Origin: Methylobacterium sp. WL1
GTDB lineage: Bacteria; Pseudomonadota; Alphaproteobacteria; Rhizobiales; Beijerinckiaceae
Length of the DNA: 64,000 nt
Reading direction: 5' to 3'
Assembly (NCBI RefSeq): GCF_008000895.1
Contig: NZ_CP042823.1
Location: 2,694,001 to 2,758,000 of the forward strand
The position numbers were made by a program, and so were the translations under genes. Under the pieces are notes generated by a model. It ran no database searches. It saw nothing but the letters and a program-made list of their open reading frames with translations, and was not told where the DNA came from. Positions 49,219 to 61,802 of this stretch are shown here, piece by piece (the stretch's first letter is position 1; each line of letters starts with the position of its first letter).

Positions 49219-49878
49219 TCAGGGGCGCCAGTTCAAAAAGTTCGCGATGAGAGCCAGGCCGAGGCGCTGGCTCTTCTCGGGGTGGAATTGCGTTCCGGCG
49301 ATGTTGCCGCGGGCGACCATGGCGGTGACCGGCCCACCGTACTCGGCCTGCGCGACCACGTCCTCCGGGTGCGCGGCGGCGAGCGCGAAGCTGTGCACGA
49401 AGTAGGCGTGCAGGCCGTCTTCCCCGGTGGGGATGCCGGCGAGCAGCGCGTGGTCGCGAGCCGCCAGCAGGGTGTTCCAGCCCATATGGGGGATCTTGAG
49501 CGCCGGATCGGACGGGCGGATCGGCGCGACGTCGCCCGGGATCCAGCCGAGACCCGGCGTGGTCTCGTATTCGAGCCCGCGGGTCGCGAGCAACTGCATG
49601 CCGACGCAGATCCCCAGGAACGGCCGGCCGGCGACCTGCGCCACCTCGGTCATTGCCTCGACCATGCCGGGGACGGCATCGAGCCCGCGCCGGCAATCCG
49701 CGTAGGCGCCGACGCCCGGCAGGACGACGCGGTCGGCGGCGGCCACCACGGCCGGGTCGGAGGTCAGGCGGATCCGGGCGTCGCGCCCACTCTCTCGCGC
49801 GGCGCGCTCGAACGCCTTGGCGGCCGAATGGAGGTTGCCCGACCCGTAATCGATGATCGCGACCGTCTCGGTACTCAT
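49219..49878 (-). CDS. hisH: imidazole glycerol phosphate synthase glutaminase subunit HisH
   Basis: 219-residue class I glutaminase supplying ammonia to HisF. The triad is visible: Cys in [11 protein letters not shown], then His and Glu in [13 protein letters not shown]-terminus [14 protein letters not shown] and VLPGVGAY are typical. Adjacent to hisA as in most alphaproteobacteria. Confidence 0.96.
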   Translation of the reverse strand: MSTETVAIIDYGSGNLHSAAKAFERAARESGRDARIRLTSDPAVVAAADRVVLPGVGAYADCRRGLDAVPGMVEAMTEVAQVAGRPFLGICVGMQLLATRGLEYETTPGLGWIPGDVAPIRPSDPALKIPHMGWNTLLAARDHALLAGIPTGEDGLHAYFVHSFALAAAHPEDVVAQAEYGGPVTAMVARGNIAGTQFHPEKSQRLGLALIANFLNWRP

Positions 49879-49897
49879 GCGGGTCTCGACGTGACAC

Positions 49898-50383
49898 TCA
49901 CCGGGCGATTTCCTGCGCGGGGAACAGGCCGATCACCGGCTCGGTGCGTCGGGTCGGCCCGGCCGGGAACGGCGCCCGCGGCGCCGCTGCGCTCGAATCG
50001 AGCCAGCGGTTGAGGGCCCGGGCTTCAGCCTCCTCGGGGGTAGCGGCGATGACGGCATCCCGGGCCGGCCATCCCAGGCGCGCCAGGGTCCAGCGGCGCA
50101 GGCTCGAGGCTTCGAGGCCGACCAGCCAGGAGGTCAGCAGCGTGACGAGCGTGGCGATCCCCGCCGGCAATCCCAGCAGATGGCCGATGCCGGCCAGGGC
50201 CAGGAACCCCGCCAGGACGATGAGCGCCGCGATCCAGAGGCGGTGGAACAGGAACCACAGCACGCCGAAGGCGAAGGACGGCCAAGCAAAGCCGTCTGGC
50301 ACGAGCACGGCCCTGTCGAGGCCGATGGACTCGCCCGGCCGCGCATCGATCGGCAGGTGGAGCGTGTAGCTGCGCATCCGCAT
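49898..50383 (-). CDS. DUF2628 membrane protein in the his operon
   Basis: About 161 residues with two or three hydrophobic helices ([50 protein letters not shown]) and a GFAWPSF motif before the first, as in DUF2628. This gene commonly sits between hisB and hisH in Rhizobiales; its role is unknown. ATG 50383 has GGGAG upstream. Confidence 0.88.
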   Translation of the reverse strand: MRMRSYTLHLPIDARPGESIGLDRAVLVPDGFAWPSFAFGVLWFLFHRLWIAALIVLAGFLALAGIGHLLGLPAGIATLVTLLTSWLVGLEASSLRRWTLARLGWPARDAVIAATPEEAEARALNRWLDSSAAAPRAPFPAGPTRRTEPVIGLFPAQEIAR

Positions 50384-50408
50384 GGCGGGTCTCCCGGCTC
50401 CGGCGCTA

Positions 50409-50429
50409 TCCCGAACGATGTTTTCGGGA
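50409..50429. repeat. short palindrome in the DUF2628-hisB gap
   Basis: Arms TCCCGAA (50409-50415) and TTCGGGA (50423-50429) with a 7-base loop, sharing its core with the palindrome before ruvX at 43433-43473. Probably a diverged copy of the same small repeat. Confidence 0.5.
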
Positions 50430-50458
50430 CGGTGCAAACTCAAGGACGAAACGACGGT

Positions 50459-51046
50459 CTACAGGGAGCCCTTCGTAGAGGGAACGCGTCCCTCCTCGCG
50501 GGGATCGATCGCGACCGCTTTCCGCAAGGCGCGGGCCAGGCCCTTGAAGCAGCTTTCGGCGATGTGGTGGGCGTTGTCGCCGTACAGGGTCTCGACGTGC
50601 AGCGTCAGCCCGGCATTCATCGCGAAGGCCTGGAACCACTCGCGGACCAGCTCGGTGTCGAACTGCCCGATCTTCTCCACCTTGAACGTGGTGCGGAACA
50701 CCAGGAACGGCCGCCCCGAGATGTCGACGCAGACCCGCGTCAGCGCCTCGTCCATGGGCAGGTGGATGTCGGCGTAGCGCGTCACGCCGCGCTTGTCGCC
50801 GAGCGCCTTGGCGAAGGCTTGGCCCAGCGCGATGCCGCAATCCTCCGCGGAATGGTGCTGGTCGATATGCAGGTCCCCGTCGACCTTGACCTCCAGGTCG
50901 AACAGGCCGTGCCGGGCGAACAGGTCCAGCATGTGATCGAGGAAGCCGATGCCGGTGGCGATCTTCGACTGCCCGGTCCCGTCGAGGCCGACGCTAACCG
51001 CGATGTCGGTCTCGGCGGTCTTCCGGCTGATGGAGGCGCTGCGCAT
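50459..51046 (-). CDS. hisB: imidazoleglycerol-phosphate dehydratase
   Basis: 195-residue monofunctional HisB, dehydrating IGP in histidine synthesis. Manganese-binding motifs: [17 protein letters not shown] and [17 protein letters not shown], plus [10 protein letters not shown]. Normal length. First his gene of this cluster. Confidence 0.96.
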   Translation of the reverse strand: MRSASISRKTAETDIAVSVGLDGTGQSKIATGIGFLDHMLDLFARHGLFDLEVKVDGDLHIDQHHSAEDCGIALGQAFAKALGDKRGVTRYADIHLPMDEALTRVCVDISGRPFLVFRTTFKVEKIGQFDTELVREWFQAFAMNAGLTLHVETLYGDNAHHIAESCFKGLARALRKAVAIDPREEGRVPSTKGSL

Positions 51047-51133
51047 TTTATGAGGACTTTGCGTCGGGGCCGGCCTGCGGCCGCGCGGGCGTTCTAGTGT
51101 GACTTCGTTCGGAATGGAAAGGGCGACGCCGCC

Positions 51134-52009
<876 letters not shown>

Positions 52010-52046
52010 GCCGGTTTCCCTTTCGTGAGGTTCGTCCAATCCGCGA

Positions 52047-52148
52047 CCTCATCGTGAGGTGCCGGAGCGGAGCGGAGGCCTCCGGCGTCAGCGGCTAACC
52101 CTGGAGCCCGCCTTCGAGGCCCGCCGACGCGGGTACCTCAGGATGAGG
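52047..52148. repeat. dispersed palindromic intergenic repeat
   Basis: Arms CCTCATCGTGAGGT (52047-52060) and its near-complement (52135-52148, one mismatch) around a 74-base GC-rich centre. Related to the element at 39978-40071. Lies between mtnP and the cytochrome bc1 operon terminator. Confidence 0.7.
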
Positions 52149-52220
52149 GGGTGGAGGGCATCTGCGTTGCCGGGAGGCGGACCGTCGCGTTCGCCGACCG
52201 GTAGCACGCAGTCCCAGCGC

Positions 52221-52251
52221 AAAAAAGATGGGCCCCCCGAAGGAGGCCCAC
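52221..52251 (-). terminator. intrinsic terminator of the petABC operon
   Basis: On the minus strand a GC-rich stem (TGGGCCTCC paired with GGGGGCCCA, one G-U) with a TTCG loop is followed by TCTTTTTT. It lies 26 bases after the cytochrome c1 stop: a standard rho-independent terminator. Confidence 0.85.
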
Positions 52252-52276
52252 CCGGCAGGATCGGTGAGGCGGCGCC

Positions 52277-53188
52277 TCAGAAGGTCTTGTGCAGCTCCGG
52301 CTGGAGGCCGTGGACCTCGCCGCCGACATCGGCCCAGACCTTCTTCTTCACGTAGTAGAGCAGCCCCGACATGATGATCAGGAACAGGATCACCCGGAAG
52401 CCAAGCGCCTTGCGGTCCATCAAGTGCGGCTCGGCCGCCCACATCAGGAAGGCCGAGACGTCCTTGCCGTACTGGTCCACCGTCTCGGGGACCACGGGCT
52501 GGCCGGCGTCGTTCTTGGCGTAGGTGACCTGGCCGTCGGTGATCGGCGGCGGCATCGCGATGATGTGGCCGGGATAGTACTTGTTGTAGTGGCCGCCATC
52601 GGGGACCGTGAAGTCCTTCGGCGCCTCCTCGTAGCCGTTGAGGAGGGCGTGGATGTAGTCGGGCCCCTGCTCGGAATAACCGATCAGCGGCAGCCAGTCG
52701 GTGAGGAAGTACAGCGAGCCGCGGGAGAAGGTCCGCGCCTTGGCGATCACCGAGAAGTCCGGCGGTGCCTTGCCGCCGTTGGCGGCCGCCGCGGCCTGGT
52801 CGTTCGGGAAGGGCGGCGGGAACGTGTCCGCCGGCCGACCCGGCCGGTCGAACATGTCGCCGGCATCGTTCGGGCCGTCCTTCACCTGGTAGGTCGCGGC
52901 CAGCGCCTTGACTTGCGCGGCCGAGAAGTCCGGCCCGCCCTCCTGGGCGAGGTTACGGAAGGACACCAGCTTCATCGAGTGGCAAGCGGAGCAGACTTCC
53001 TTGTAGACCTGAAAGCCCCGCTGGAGCTGGGCGGTGTCGAAGCGGCCGAACGTGCCGGCGAAGCTCCAGTTGACGCGGCCCGGCACCGGGCCGCCATGCC
53101 CTTCCTGGGCGGAGGCCGGCACGGCGCCGATCAGCAGCGCCGCGAGGGCGGCGGCAGCGGTCGTCGAGAGGACGCGGGTCATCATCAT
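52277..53188 (-). CDS. petC: cytochrome c1 of the bc1 complex
   Basis: 303-residue membrane-anchored cytochrome c1. Signal peptide near residues 1-28 (VPASAQE), haem motif CSACHSM at about 57-63, and a C-terminal anchor VILFLIIMSGLLYYVKKKVW. Distal Met is likely in the KNDAGQP to MWAAEP region's neighbour segment GHIIAMPPP. Any of three successive ATGs could start it. Third gene of petABC; passes electrons from the Rieske protein to soluble cytochrome c. Confidence 0.95.
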   Translation of the reverse strand: MMMTRVLSTTAAAALAALLIGAVPASAQEGHGGPVPGRVNWSFAGTFGRFDTAQLQRGFQVYKEVCSACHSMKLVSFRNLAQEGGPDFSAAQVKALAATYQVKDGPNDAGDMFDRPGRPADTFPPPFPNDQAAAAANGGKAPPDFSVIAKARTFSRGSLYFLTDWLPLIGYSEQGPDYIHALLNGYEEAPKDFTVPDGGHYNKYYPGHIIAMPPPITDGQVTYAKNDAGQPVVPETVDQYGKDVSAFLMWAAEPHLMDRKALGFRVILFLIIMSGLLYYVKKKVWADVGGEVHGLQPELHKTF

Positions 53189-53206
53189 GGTTCCGTCGTC
53201 ACCCCG

Positions 53207-54493
53207 TCAGCCTTTGGTAATCGGAGCGGCGGCGGCGCCCGCCGGCATCCCCGATCCGCTCACCTGTTTGCCCGGCCCGGTCACGCTCTCCAGGATCGAG
53301 GCCGGGAGCGCCTTGGGCGTCTCGAACAGGCCGCACAGCGGCATCACGATCAGGAAGTGGGCGAAGTAATAGGCCGTGCAGATCTGCGACGCGATCACGT
53401 AGCCCCCCTCCGGCGGCTGGGATCCGAGCCAGCCCAGGAGGAAGGTCGCGCCGATGAACGCCCAGAAGAACTGGCGGTAGATCGGCCGGTAGTTGCAGGA
53501 GCGCACCCGCGACCAGTCCAGCCACGGCGCGAACGCCAGGATGATCACCGCCGAGAACATCAGGATCACGCCGCCGAGCTTGCTCGGGACGGCCCGCAGG
53601 ATCGCGTAGAACGGCAGGAAGTACCATTCGGGCACGATGTGCGCGGGCGTCACCGCCGGGTTGGCCGGGATGTAGTTGTCGGCGTGGCCCAGGTAGTTCG
53701 GCTGGTAGAACAGGAACCACGCGAACAGGATCATGAACACGCAGGTGGCGAACACGTCCTTGACGGTGGCGTAGGGGGTGAACGGAACCGCGTCCTTGCC
53801 CGACTTGATCGGGATGCCGGCCGGGTTGTTCTGGCCGGTGACGTGCAGCGCCCAGACATGCAGCACGACGACGCCGGCGATCATCCAGGGCAGCAGGTAG
53901 TGCAGCGAGAAGAAACGGTTCACGGTCGGGTTGCCGACCGAGTAGCCGCCCCACAGCAGGGTCTGGATGGTGTCGCCTACCACCGGGATCGCCGCCAGGA
54001 TGTTGGTGATGACGGTGGCGCCCCAGAAGCTCATCTGGCCCCACGGCAGCGTGTAGCCGAGGAAGGCGGTCGCCATCATCAACAGGTAGATGATCACGCC
54101 GAGGATGTAGAGCACCTCACGCGGGGCCTTGTACGACCCGTAGTACAGCGCCCGGAACATGTGAACGTAGACCGCCACGAAGAACATCGACGCGCCGTTG
54201 GCGTGCGCGTAGCGCAGCAGCCAGCCGTAATTCACGTCGCGCATAATCTTTTCTACGGAGTTGAACGCCCCCGTCGCGGAGGGCTCGTAATGCATCGCCA
54301 GCCAGACGCCGGTGACGATCTGGATTCCCAGGAAGGCGGCCAGAATCGCCCCAAAGGTCCAGAAGTAATTGAGGTTGCGCGGGACCGGATAGGCGATGAA
54401 GGACGAGTGCACGAGCCCGGCGATCGGCAGCCGTGCCTCGAACCATTTGGCGACGCGACTCTTCGGGACGTACGTGCTGGCAGTTCCGCTCAT
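53207..54493 (-). CDS. petB: cytochrome b of the bc1 complex
   Basis: 428-residue integral cytochrome b with about eight helices. Haem ligand His residues sit in the helix containing [11 protein letters not shown] and in [15 protein letters not shown]; the Qo-site PEWY motif is in [27 protein letters not shown] is the usual cd loop. Start 54493 (MSGTAST) has AGAAGGAC upstream. Middle gene of petABC. Confidence 0.96.
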   Translation of the reverse strand: MSGTASTYVPKSRVAKWFEARLPIAGLVHSSFIAYPVPRNLNYFWTFGAILAAFLGIQIVTGVWLAMHYEPSATGAFNSVEKIMRDVNYGWLLRYAHANGASMFFVAVYVHMFRALYYGSYKAPREVLYILGVIIYLLMMATAFLGYTLPWGQMSFWGATVITNILAAIPVVGDTIQTLLWGGYSVGNPTVNRFFSLHYLLPWMIAGVVVLHVWALHVTGQNNPAGIPIKSGKDAVPFTPYATVKDVFATCVFMILFAWFLFYQPNYLGHADNYIPANPAVTPAHIVPEWYFLPFYAILRAVPSKLGGVILMFSAVIILAFAPWLDWSRVRSCNYRPIYRQFFWAFIGATFLLGWLGSQPPEGGYVIASQICTAYYFAHFLIVMPLCGLFETPKALPASILESVTGPGKQVSGSGMPAGAAAAPITKG

Positions 54494-54506
54494 GTCCGCG
54501 TCCTTC

Positions 54507-55100
54507 TCACGCCGCTTCCTTGCCACCCTCGCCGATCCGGATCTTCGTATCCGTCTCGAAGGCGTAGGGCGGGATCGGCAGGTTGATGGGGGCCGGCCCG
54601 TGGCGGACGCGCCCGACGGCGTCGAACTGCGAGCCGTGGCAGGGGCAGGCCCAGCCCTCGAAGCTGCCCTGGTGACCGATCGGCACGCAACCGAGATGCG
54701 TGCAGTTGCCGTAAACGATCAGCCACTGGTCGTGGCCCTTCTTGACCCGGGTCGGGAAGGCCGCCGGATCGATCATCGCCGACAGCGGGACCGCCTCCAT
54801 GTCGGTCACCTCCTTGGCGGTGAGCTTGCGGACGAAGATCAGCTTGCCGCGCCAGAAGACGTTGACGATCTGTCCGTCCTGGATGGGCGTCAGATCGACG
54901 TCGATCGGCGCCCCGGCCGCGATCGTGTCGGCGTCGGGTGCCATGGAGGAGACCAGCGGCCATGCCGCGGCACCCGCACCGACGGCGAGGCCAGCCCCCG
55001 TGGCGAGGAACAGGAAGTCGCGGCGGCTGCCGTCTTGAGAGCTGCCGTCGTGGGCGCTGCCCTCCCGGGATGCGGGAGTAGTGGCGGAGGTGGTCGCCAA
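54507..55100 (-). CDS. petA: Rieske iron-sulfur protein of the bc1 complex
   Basis: 197 residues. N-terminal twin-arginine signal/anchor ([12 protein letters not shown] then a hydrophobic helix), and the 2Fe-2S motifs CTHLGCVP and CPCHGSQFD. Typical for a membrane-anchored Rieske subunit exported by Tat. First gene of petA-petB-petC; the 200-base gap upstream contains a CAGATTAGA motif also seen before sdhC. Confidence 0.96.
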   Translation of the reverse strand: MATTSATTPASREGSAHDGSSQDGSRRDFLFLATGAGLAVGAGAAAWPLVSSMAPDADTIAAGAPIDVDLTPIQDGQIVNVFWRGKLIFVRKLTAKEVTDMEAVPLSAMIDPAAFPTRVKKGHDQWLIVYGNCTHLGCVPIGHQGSFEGWACPCHGSQFDAVGRVRHGPAPINLPIPPYAFETDTKIRIGEGGKEAA

Positions 55101-55184
55101 GATTTGGAACTCCGTGCGTCGGCGTGAGGGCCGCAGGTGCCCTGCCCTGATGTCCCGGCTGTACCGAGATCAAAGCATTATCGT

Positions 55185-55193
55185 TCTAATCTG
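55185..55193 (-). promoter_or_regulatory. CAGATTAGA motif upstream of petA
   Basis: The 9-mer CAGATTAGA occurs on the minus strand about 90 bases before petA and again about 40 bases before sdhC (61706-61714). A related GATTAGAA occurs before xoxG. Could be a shared regulator half-site or promoter element; chance cannot be excluded. Confidence 0.25.
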
Positions 55194-55303
55194 AGCAATG
55201 AGACCGTCTGCCACCCCCAAGTCAAGCTATGCCGGGGCGCCGAAGGACGCGCTTAGGTCACGATCGTTGTCATATGTTGCAGGGCAGCGCCCGACCTGCG
55301 CTG

Positions 55304-57169
<1,866 letters not shown>

Positions 57170-57278
57170 GTCTTCCGGGCGCACAGATGGGAGAGCCCAC
57201 CATGTAAGCGCCAGCCGTCGGCCGCCAAGCGCGCGCGGTCGTCGCGGCGCCGGGGCCTCAGATAAAATTCCTTCTTGA

Positions 57279-57302
57279 GGATCGGCCGGACGCGGCCGAT
57301 CC
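57279..57302 (-). terminator. hairpin after the Inh-type lipoprotein gene
   Basis: Perfect 10-bp stem (57279-57288 with 57293-57302) with a 4-base loop, 18 bases after the stop. The following minus-strand sequence is only mildly T-rich, so termination is probable but not certain. Confidence 0.5.
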
Positions 57303-57320
57303 CGTTGTCGCGGATCCGGT

Positions 57321-57902
57321 TCAGCGGGCCAGGGCGAGCGAGGCGCCCGACTTGGTCAGCGCCCCCTCGAGCGCGCCGCCGCCCTGGCGCAGCCGCGCCG
57401 CCACCGTGCCGCCGGGCTGATAGAGGTAGACCTCGCCATCGCGGAAATCCCAGGCCGAGACCCGGGCGAGGTCCTTGTTGGGGCAGCCGGACGCGGAGGC
57501 TTTGTAGAGGTCGAGGGCCGGGGCACTGGACAGGGTCACCTTGCAGTTCCCGCCAGTCGCGTCCCGCGCGTCCCAGCTGCCGACCACCGAGGCGCGGCCG
57601 CTGGTGACGACGGGGGGGGGGCGCCGGCGGCACGACCGGCTCGGCGATGACCGTGGGGGTGTTGGGCGTCGCATTGGCCTGGACGCCGGGCAGCGGCGGG
57701 CGCGTCGGGGCTGGCGCTCGCGCCGGGCGGGGGGCGCGAGCGGCGCCGCCGTCACCGTGCCCGACGGGACCGCCTGAACGGAATCGAGAAGCGCCTGCGA
57801 CGGAGCCCTCGTCCTCGGGCTTTCCAGTCGGGTGGACGCGCAGGCGCCGAGCGTGGCGCTCAGGCACAGGGCGGCGAAGGTCGGCAGGCTCGGGCGCAGC
57901 AT
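57321..57902 (-). CDS. Inh/AprI-type lipoprotein with shifted middle segment
   Basis: 193-residue exported lipoprotein: signal peptide ending in the lipobox TLGAC, a Pro/Ala-rich linker, and a C-terminal Inh-type domain (VGSWDARDATGGNCKV, SGCPNKDLARVSAWDF, GEVYLYQPGG) related to metalloprotease inhibitors and Omp19. The linker between about 57612 and 57740 reads Arg-rich in this frame but Ala/Pro-rich (ARAPRPARAPAPTRPPLPG, then NTPTVIAEPVVPPAPPP) in another, as if two indels in G/C runs cancel. A 10-G run at 57612-57621 marks one of the junctions. Protein or assembly status is uncertain. Confidence 0.75.
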   Translation of the reverse strand: MLRPSLPTFAALCLSATLGACASTRLESPRTRAPSQALLDSVQAVPSGTVTAAPLAPPARRERQPRRARRCPASRPMRRPTPPRSSPSRSCRRRPPPVVTSGRASVVGSWDARDATGGNCKVTLSSAPALDLYKASASGCPNKDLARVSAWDFRDGEVYLYQPGGTVAARLRQGGGALEGALTKSGASLALAR

Positions 57903-58032
57903 CGGACCACTTCGGATCAGGCTTGGGAAAAGCGCACGGCGGCGCCTTGGGCCCTGACTCGGTGGCAAATGCGCTGACGGCAAGGCGACCGCGCCGGCCG
58001 CACCCGAGTCCGCCGCGGACGGAAGGCCTTTT

Positions 58033-58053
58033 CGCCCCGGTGTGGCCGGGGCG
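58033..58053 (-). terminator. hairpin after sdhB
   Basis: 8-bp perfect GC stem (58033-58040 with 58046-58053), 5-base loop, 16 bases after the sdhB stop; no U-run on the minus strand. Likely end of the sdhCDAB message. Confidence 0.45.
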
Positions 58054-58068
58054 CCTCAGATCCGGCGG

Positions 58069-58893
58069 TCAGACCACCCGCTCGACCATCATCTTCTTGA
58101 TTTCGGCGATGGCCTTGGCCGGGTTCAGGTTCTTCGGGCAGGTGTTGGCGCAGTTCATGATCGTGTGGCAGCGGTAGAGCCGGAACGGGTCGTGCAGGGC
58201 GTCGAGCCGGTCGCCGGTGTTCTCGTCGCGCGAATCGATCAGCCAGCGATAGGCCTGGAGCAGGGCAGCCGGGCCGAGGAACTTGTCGCCGTTCCACCAG
58301 TAGCTCGGGCACGACGTGCTGCAGCACGCGCACAGGATGCACTCGTACAGGCCGTCGAGCTTCGACCGGTCCTCGGGGGTCTGGCGCCACTCCTTCTCGG
58401 GGGCGGGGGTCTCTGTCTGGAGCCAGGGCTCGATCGCGGCGTGCTGGGCGTAGAAGTTGGTCAGGTCCGGGACCAGATCCTTCAGCACCGGCATGTGCGG
58501 AAGCGGGTAGATCCGGATCGCCCCGTCCTTGTCCTTGCGGGTCATCATCGGAAGGGCGTTGTCGGGGCTCTTGCACTCCTCGATGCCCATCGTGCAGGCG
58601 AGCGCGTTCTGCCCCTCGATGTTCATGGCGCAGGAGCCGCAGATGCCCTCGCGGCAGGAACGACGGAACACGAGGGTCGAGTCGACCTTGTTCTTGATCC
58701 ACAACAGCGCGTCGAGCACCATCGGGCCGCAATCGTCGCGGTCGACCTGATAGGTGTCGATCCGCGGGTTGGCCCCGTCATCCGGGTTCCACCGGTAGAT
58801 CTTGAAGGTCTGCAGGTTCTTGGACCCGACAGGCGGTGCCCACGAGCGTCCCTGCGTGATCTGGGAGTTTTTGGGAAGGTTGAACTGGGCCAT
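58069..58893 (-). CDS. sdhB: succinate dehydrogenase iron-sulfur subunit
   Basis: 274-residue SdhB carrying electrons from FAD to quinone. Clusters: 2Fe-2[14 protein letters not shown] with a later Cys, 4Fe-4[17 protein letters not shown], 3Fe-4[18 protein letters not shown]. Start at 58893 (MAQFNLPK); an upstream ATG at 58911 is possible. Last gene of sdhC-sdhD-sdhA-sdhB. Confidence 0.96.
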   Translation of the reverse strand: MAQFNLPKNSQITQGRSWAPPVGSKNLQTFKIYRWNPDDGANPRIDTYQVDRDDCGPMVLDALLWIKNKVDSTLVFRRSCREGICGSCAMNIEGQNALACTMGIEECKSPDNALPMMTRKDKDGAIRIYPLPHMPVLKDLVPDLTNFYAQHAAIEPWLQTETPAPEKEWRQTPEDRSKLDGLYECILCACCSTSCPSYWWNGDKFLGPAALLQAYRWLIDSRDENTGDRLDALHDPFRLYRCHTIMNCANTCPKNLNPAKAIAEIKKMMVERVV

Positions 58894-58986
58894 CGCGTTT
58901 ATATCCGGCAATATCGGTCAGAACCGGAAACCGGTCTGGACGGATACGCACGCCGCGGTCCGACGCGCGCATCGAGAGTGTTGAAT

Positions 58987-60804
58987 TCAGTACACCCGGG
59001 CCTTCGGCTCGATGTACTGGATCTCGTTCGACATCGTGTACGTGTGCACCGGCCGGTAATCGATGTTGACCTGGTGGCGGCCCTCGTCGAGCCAGGAGAG
59101 GGTGTGCTTCATCCACTCCTTGTCGTCGCGGTCCGGGAAGTCCTCGCGGGCATGGGCGCCGCGGGATTCCTTGCGGTTGGCCGCCGATTCCATGGTCACC
59201 ACCGCCTGGCCGATCAGGTTGTCGAACTCCAGGGTCTCGAGCAGGTCGGTGTTCCAGACCAGCGACCGGTCGGTGATCTTCACGTCGGAGGCGGCGTTCC
59301 AGACCTTGTGGATCAGGCCCTTGCCCTCTTCCAGGACCTCGCCGGTGCGGAACACCGCGCAGTTGTTCTGCATGGTCTTCTGCATCTCGGCGCGCAGCTC
59401 CGCGGTCGGCGTCGAGCCGTTGGCGTGGCGGAAGCGGTCGAGGCGCTCGAGCGCCTTGTCGGTGGCGCCCTTGGGCAGTTCCTGCGCCCGGCCGTTCGGC
59501 TCGACGATTTCGGCGCAGCGCTTGCCGGCGGCGCGGCCGAACACCACGAGGTCGATCAGCGAATTGGAGCCGAGGCGGTTGGCGCCGTGGACCGAGACGC
59601 AGGCCGCCTCGCCGATCGCCATGAGGCCCGGCACCACGGTGTCGGGGTTGCCGTCCCGCAGGGTCAGCACCTCGCCGTGATAGTTCGTGGGGATGCCGCC
59701 CATGTTGTAGTGCACGGTCGGGATGACCGGGATCGGTTCCTTGGTCACGTCGACGCCCGCGAAGATCTTGGCAGATTCGGAGATGCCCGGCAGGCGCTCG
59801 TGCAGGATCTTCGGGTCCAGGTGGTCGAGGTGCAGGTAGATGTGGTCCTTGTTCTTGCCGACGCCGCGGCCGTCGCGGATCTCCATGGTCATCGAGCGCG
59901 AGACCACGTCGCGCGAGGCGAGGTCCTTGGCCGAGGGGGCGTAGCGCTCCATGAAGCGCTCGCCCTCGGAGTTGGTCAGGTAGCCGCCCTCGCCGCGCGA
60001 GCCCTCGGTGATCAGGCAGCCGGCGCCGTAGATGCCGGTGGGGTGGAACTGCACGAACTCCATGTCCTGGAGCGGCAGACCGGCCCGCAGCACCATGGCG
60101 TTGCCGTCGCCCGTGCAGGTATGCGCCGAGGTCGCCGAGAAGTAGGCGCGGCCGTAGCCGCCGGTGGCCAGGATGGTGGTCTGGGCGCGGAACCGGTGGA
60201 TCTCGCCGGTGGCCTGGTCGAGGGCGATGACGCCCCGGCAGCGGCCGTCCTCATCCATGATCAGGTCGAGGGCGAAATACTCGATGAAGAAGTCGGTCTG
60301 GTTCTTCACCGCCTGCCCGTAGAGGGTGTGCAGCATGGCGTGGCCGGTGCGGTCGGCCGCCGCGCATGTCCGCTGGGCGGTGCCCTTGCCGTAATCGGTG
60401 GTCATGCCTCCGAACGGGCGTTGGTAGATCTTTCCCTCTTCCGTGCGGGAGAAGGGCACGCCCCAATGCTCCAGCTCGTAGACGGCGGCCGGCGCGTTGC
60501 GGACGAGGTACTCGATCGCGTCCTGATCGCCGAGCCAGTCCGACCCCTTCACGGTGTCGTACATGTGCCAGCGCCAATCGTCCGGGCCCATGTTGCCGAG
60601 CGAGGCCGAGATGCCGCCCTGCGCCGCCACGGTGTGCGACCGGGTCGGGAACACCTTGGTGATGCAGGCGGTGCGCAGGCCGGCCTCGGAGCAGCCGACG
60701 GTGGCGCGCAGGCCCGCGCCGCCGGCCCCGACGATCACCACGTCGAAGGCGTGATCGTGGATGGTGTAGGCAGGTCCGCTGCCGTTGGTGCCGTTGGCGG
60801 CCAT
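58987..60804 (-). CDS. sdhA: succinate dehydrogenase flavoprotein subunit
   Basis: 605-residue flavoprotein oxidising succinate to fumarate. FAD-binding [14 protein letters not shown], covalent flavin His in [19 protein letters not shown], and [14 protein letters not shown] 60804 (MAANGTNG) chosen because the longer frame overlaps sdhD. Part of complex II with sdhC, sdhD and sdhB. Confidence 0.97.
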   Translation of the reverse strand: MAANGTNGSGPAYTIHDHAFDVVIVGAGGAGLRATVGCSEAGLRTACITKVFPTRSHTVAAQGGISASLGNMGPDDWRWHMYDTVKGSDWLGDQDAIEYLVRNAPAAVYELEHWGVPFSRTEEGKIYQRPFGGMTTDYGKGTAQRTCAAADRTGHAMLHTLYGQAVKNQTDFFIEYFALDLIMDEDGRCRGVIALDQATGEIHRFRAQTTILATGGYGRAYFSATSAHTCTGDGNAMVLRAGLPLQDMEFVQFHPTGIYGAGCLITEGSRGEGGYLTNSEGERFMERYAPSAKDLASRDVVSRSMTMEIRDGRGVGKNKDHIYLHLDHLDPKILHERLPGISESAKIFAGVDVTKEPIPVIPTVHYNMGGIPTNYHGEVLTLRDGNPDTVVPGLMAIGEAACVSVHGANRLGSNSLIDLVVFGRAAGKRCAEIVEPNGRAQELPKGATDKALERLDRFRHANGSTPTAELRAEMQKTMQNNCAVFRTGEVLEEGKGLIHKVWNAASDVKITDRSLVWNTDLLETLEFDNLIGQAVVTMESAANRKESRGAHAREDFPDRDDKEWMKHTLSWLDEGRHQVNIDYRPVHTYTMSNEIQYIEPKARVY

Positions 60805-60836
60805 GATCGGCTCCTCGAAATGCGTGATGGCGGGGT

Positions 60837-61256
60837 TCAGGCCGGCTGTCCGAAGCCGATGCGCAGGACCGCGTAGAGGCAAGCCACGGCCACCAGGACC
60901 GCGTAGATGTTGTTGGCGAACACGGCGGCGATCTTCGTGCCCTGGCCGTGAACGTAATCCTCGATCACCACCTGCATGCCGATCCGCATGTGGATCGTCA
61001 CCGACAGGAGCGCCAGGATCAGGATGATCGAGACGAAGGGTTTCGCGATCAGCTGCGTCGCTTCGACGTAGCCCCGGCCGGCCATGCTGGCGACGATCAC
61101 CACGAAGGCCAGCATCAGGACGGCGTTCGCCGCCGCGGTCACCCGCTGCTGCCACCAGTGGTCGGCGCCGTGATGGGCGATGCCGATGCCGCGGACGCGC
61201 GCGCGCGGCGTGCGGATCGAGACGCGGGTGTCCTGGCGGATCTCTTCCTTAGCCAT
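60837..61256 (-). CDS. sdhD: succinate dehydrogenase membrane anchor subunit D
   Basis: 139-residue anchor with three hydrophobic helices; [17 protein letters not shown] is the usual quinone-site region and [23 protein letters not shown] carries the haem-ligand-type His. Sits 12 bases after sdhC. With SdhC it binds haem b and quinone. Confidence 0.93.
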   Translation of the reverse strand: MAKEEIRQDTRVSIRTPRARVRGIGIAHHGADHWWQQRVTAAANAVLMLAFVVIVASMAGRGYVEATQLIAKPFVSIILILALLSVTIHMRIGMQVVIEDYVHGQGTKIAAVFANNIYAVLVAVACLYAVLRIGFGQPA

Positions 61257-61268
61257 GCCGGCCTCCCC

Positions 61269-61670
61269 TCAGCGGACCAGAAGGGCGACCGCCCAGATGA
61301 CGATGGTGAGCGCGATCGACCCGACCAGCGTCAGGCGCGCCATGTTCAGGCGCTTCTCCCGGTCGAAGCCGACGCCGGTATCCCAAACCAGGTGGCGCAG
61401 GCCGCCGAGCATGTGATGCATCAGCACCCACGTGTAGGCGAACAAGATCAGGCGGCCGAGCAGCGAGCCGAAGAACCAGGCGACGTAGGAATAGGCCGCC
61501 GGCCCCGAGGCAAGCGCCACGAGCCAGATCGCGACGAGGGCAGTTCCGCCGTAGAGCGCGGTGCCGGTAATACGGTGAAACACCGACATCGCCATCGTCC
61601 AGGTCCAGCGATAGATCTGGAGATGCGGTGAAAGCGGCTGTGCCACTGTCGGGCGGGCGGTGGGTGCCAT
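61269..61670 (-). CDS. sdhC: succinate dehydrogenase cytochrome b556 subunit
   Basis: 133-residue SdhC with three helices. Signatures: RPLSPHLQIYRW (here QPLSPHLQIYRW), SVFHRITGTALYGG, and MHHMLGGLRHLVWD with the haem-ligand His. First gene of the sdh operon; upstream gap of ~130 bases holds the CAGATTAGA motif. Confidence 0.95.
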   Translation of the reverse strand: MAPTARPTVAQPLSPHLQIYRWTWTMAMSVFHRITGTALYGGTALVAIWLVALASGPAAYSYVAWFFGSLLGRLILFAYTWVLMHHMLGGLRHLVWDTGVGFDREKRLNMARLTLVGSIALTIVIWAVALLVR

Positions 61671-61705
61671 TGGGTTGAAGCCTCGCAGCTGCGAACTGGA
61701 CCGTC

Positions 61706-61714
61706 TCTAATCTG
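61706..61714 (-). promoter_or_regulatory. CAGATTAGA motif upstream of sdhC
   Basis: Exact copy of the 9-mer found upstream of petA (55185-55193), about 40 bases before the sdhC start. See that entry for the caution. Confidence 0.25.
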
Positions 61715-61802
61715 GTGGTAGCGCTAGTGCCTCCGGGCCCAAGCCGCAATGTGTCATGCTGCGGCGCAATGCGGGGGGCGTGTTGATAGGGCGGCGGATC
61801 TG

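Noticed and set aside
52289..54586. 765-codon open frame opposite petB-petC
   Set aside because: Antisense of cytochrome genes, composition of reversed codons, no domains.
58042..60876. 944-codon open frame opposite sdhA/sdhB
   Set aside because: Antisense shadow of two well-supported genes.
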